Below are positions 15,077 through 15,154 of a DNA stretch of 15,154 nucleotides, piece by piece. The DNA lies in NCBI GenBank assembly GCA_001275005.1, contig JWZX01000029.1:1-15154 (forward strand), in the 5' to 3' direction. A model generated the notes under the pieces. That model did not search any database and was not told the origin of the DNA. It saw only the letters and a list, made by a program, of their open reading frames with translations. The position numbers were made by a program, and so were the translations under genes. Source of the stretch: Chrysochromulina tobinii. Its lineage: Eukaryota > Haptophyta > Prymnesiales > Chrysochromulinaceae. How positions within the stretch are numbered: the first letter of the stretch is position 1; every line of letters starts with the position of its first letter.

Positions 15077-15154
15077 TGCTCAACACGGACTTAATAGTCA
15101 CACCACATGCTCAACACGGACTTAGCAAGTCCGTGTTGAGCTAAGTCCGTGTTG
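15077..15154. repeat. cluster of direct and inverted 17-bp repeats with perfect hairpin
   Basis: TGCTCAACACGGACTTA occurs at 15077-15093 and again at 15108-15124. It is then inverted twice: AAGTCCGTGTTGAGC at 15127-15141 and TAAGTCCGTGTTG at 15142-15154, which runs off the edge. The middle pair forms a 15-bp perfect hairpin (15109-15123 with 15127-15141) around a 3-base loop. It may be the end of a transposable element, a satellite, or an assembly-edge artefact. The extent beyond the window is unknown. Confidence 0.9.

Larger units (their letters stand above)
14079..15154. other. gene-free region at right edge
   Basis: This 1076-base stretch lies downstream of the multidomain gene. It has lower GC content in parts. 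I find no supported coding sequence: the longest frame (minus, 14921 to 14634) starts at GTG and has no recognisable domain. It contains a GC hairpin, a TTAATTAATTAA palindrome (14469-14480), an 11-bp tandem repeat, an AACTG pentamer run and the terminal repeat cluster. No tRNA, rRNA or snRNA signature was recognised. Confidence 0.6.

Overview
This window looks like nuclear DNA of a GC-rich unicellular eukaryote. The evidence is GT-AG introns (including a start-codon-only first exon), a cytosolic ribosomal protein gene, genes on both strands without operon structure, and eukaryote-only domains (DH, PH, FYVE, R-SNARE, DPY-30, ELO, TBL2-type WD40). The strong GC bias, Ala/Arg-rich proteins and a PUFA-type elongase suit an alga such as a haptophyte. 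That lineage call is inference and was not tested by any search.

Layout, left to right: (1) a TBL2-like WD40 protein with several N-terminal membrane segments, plus strand, start codon at 250, frame open to the left edge; (2) a convergent intergenic stretch with a TC microsatellite; (3) a coiled-coil protein of about 1010 residues, minus strand, 6022 to 2888, carrying several coding minisatellites and one stopless 102-nt intron; (4) a repeat-bearing spacer with a 13-bp perfect inverted repeat and an array of short CCGGT-type hairpin units; (5) a 71-residue DPY-30 motif protein, minus strand, 6969 to 6754; (6) the gene for large-subunit ribosomal protein uL6/RPL9, minus strand, 8779 to 7431, which I resolve into three exons giving exactly 192 residues; (7) an ELO-family fatty acid elongase, plus strand, 9177 to 9956, divergent from RPL9; (8) a 1183-residue plus-strand signalling/trafficking protein, 10527 to 14078, with an IQ motif, a divergent DH (RhoGEF) domain, PH, ankyrin repeats, a degenerate FYVE finger and a C-terminal R-SNARE motif; (9) about 1.1 kb of gene-free DNA ending in a cluster of direct and inverted 17-bp repeats at the right edge.

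The genes are not one pathway. Three concern the endomembrane system: the ER-type TBL2 homologue, the ER elongase with a KKTS retrieval tail, and the multidomain GEF/SNARE protein. The most unusual object is the last of these. A tomosyn-like soluble R-SNARE tail is joined to a RhoGEF-PH-ankyrin-FYVE protein, and its FYVE finger has lost both replaceable cysteines of the same zinc site.
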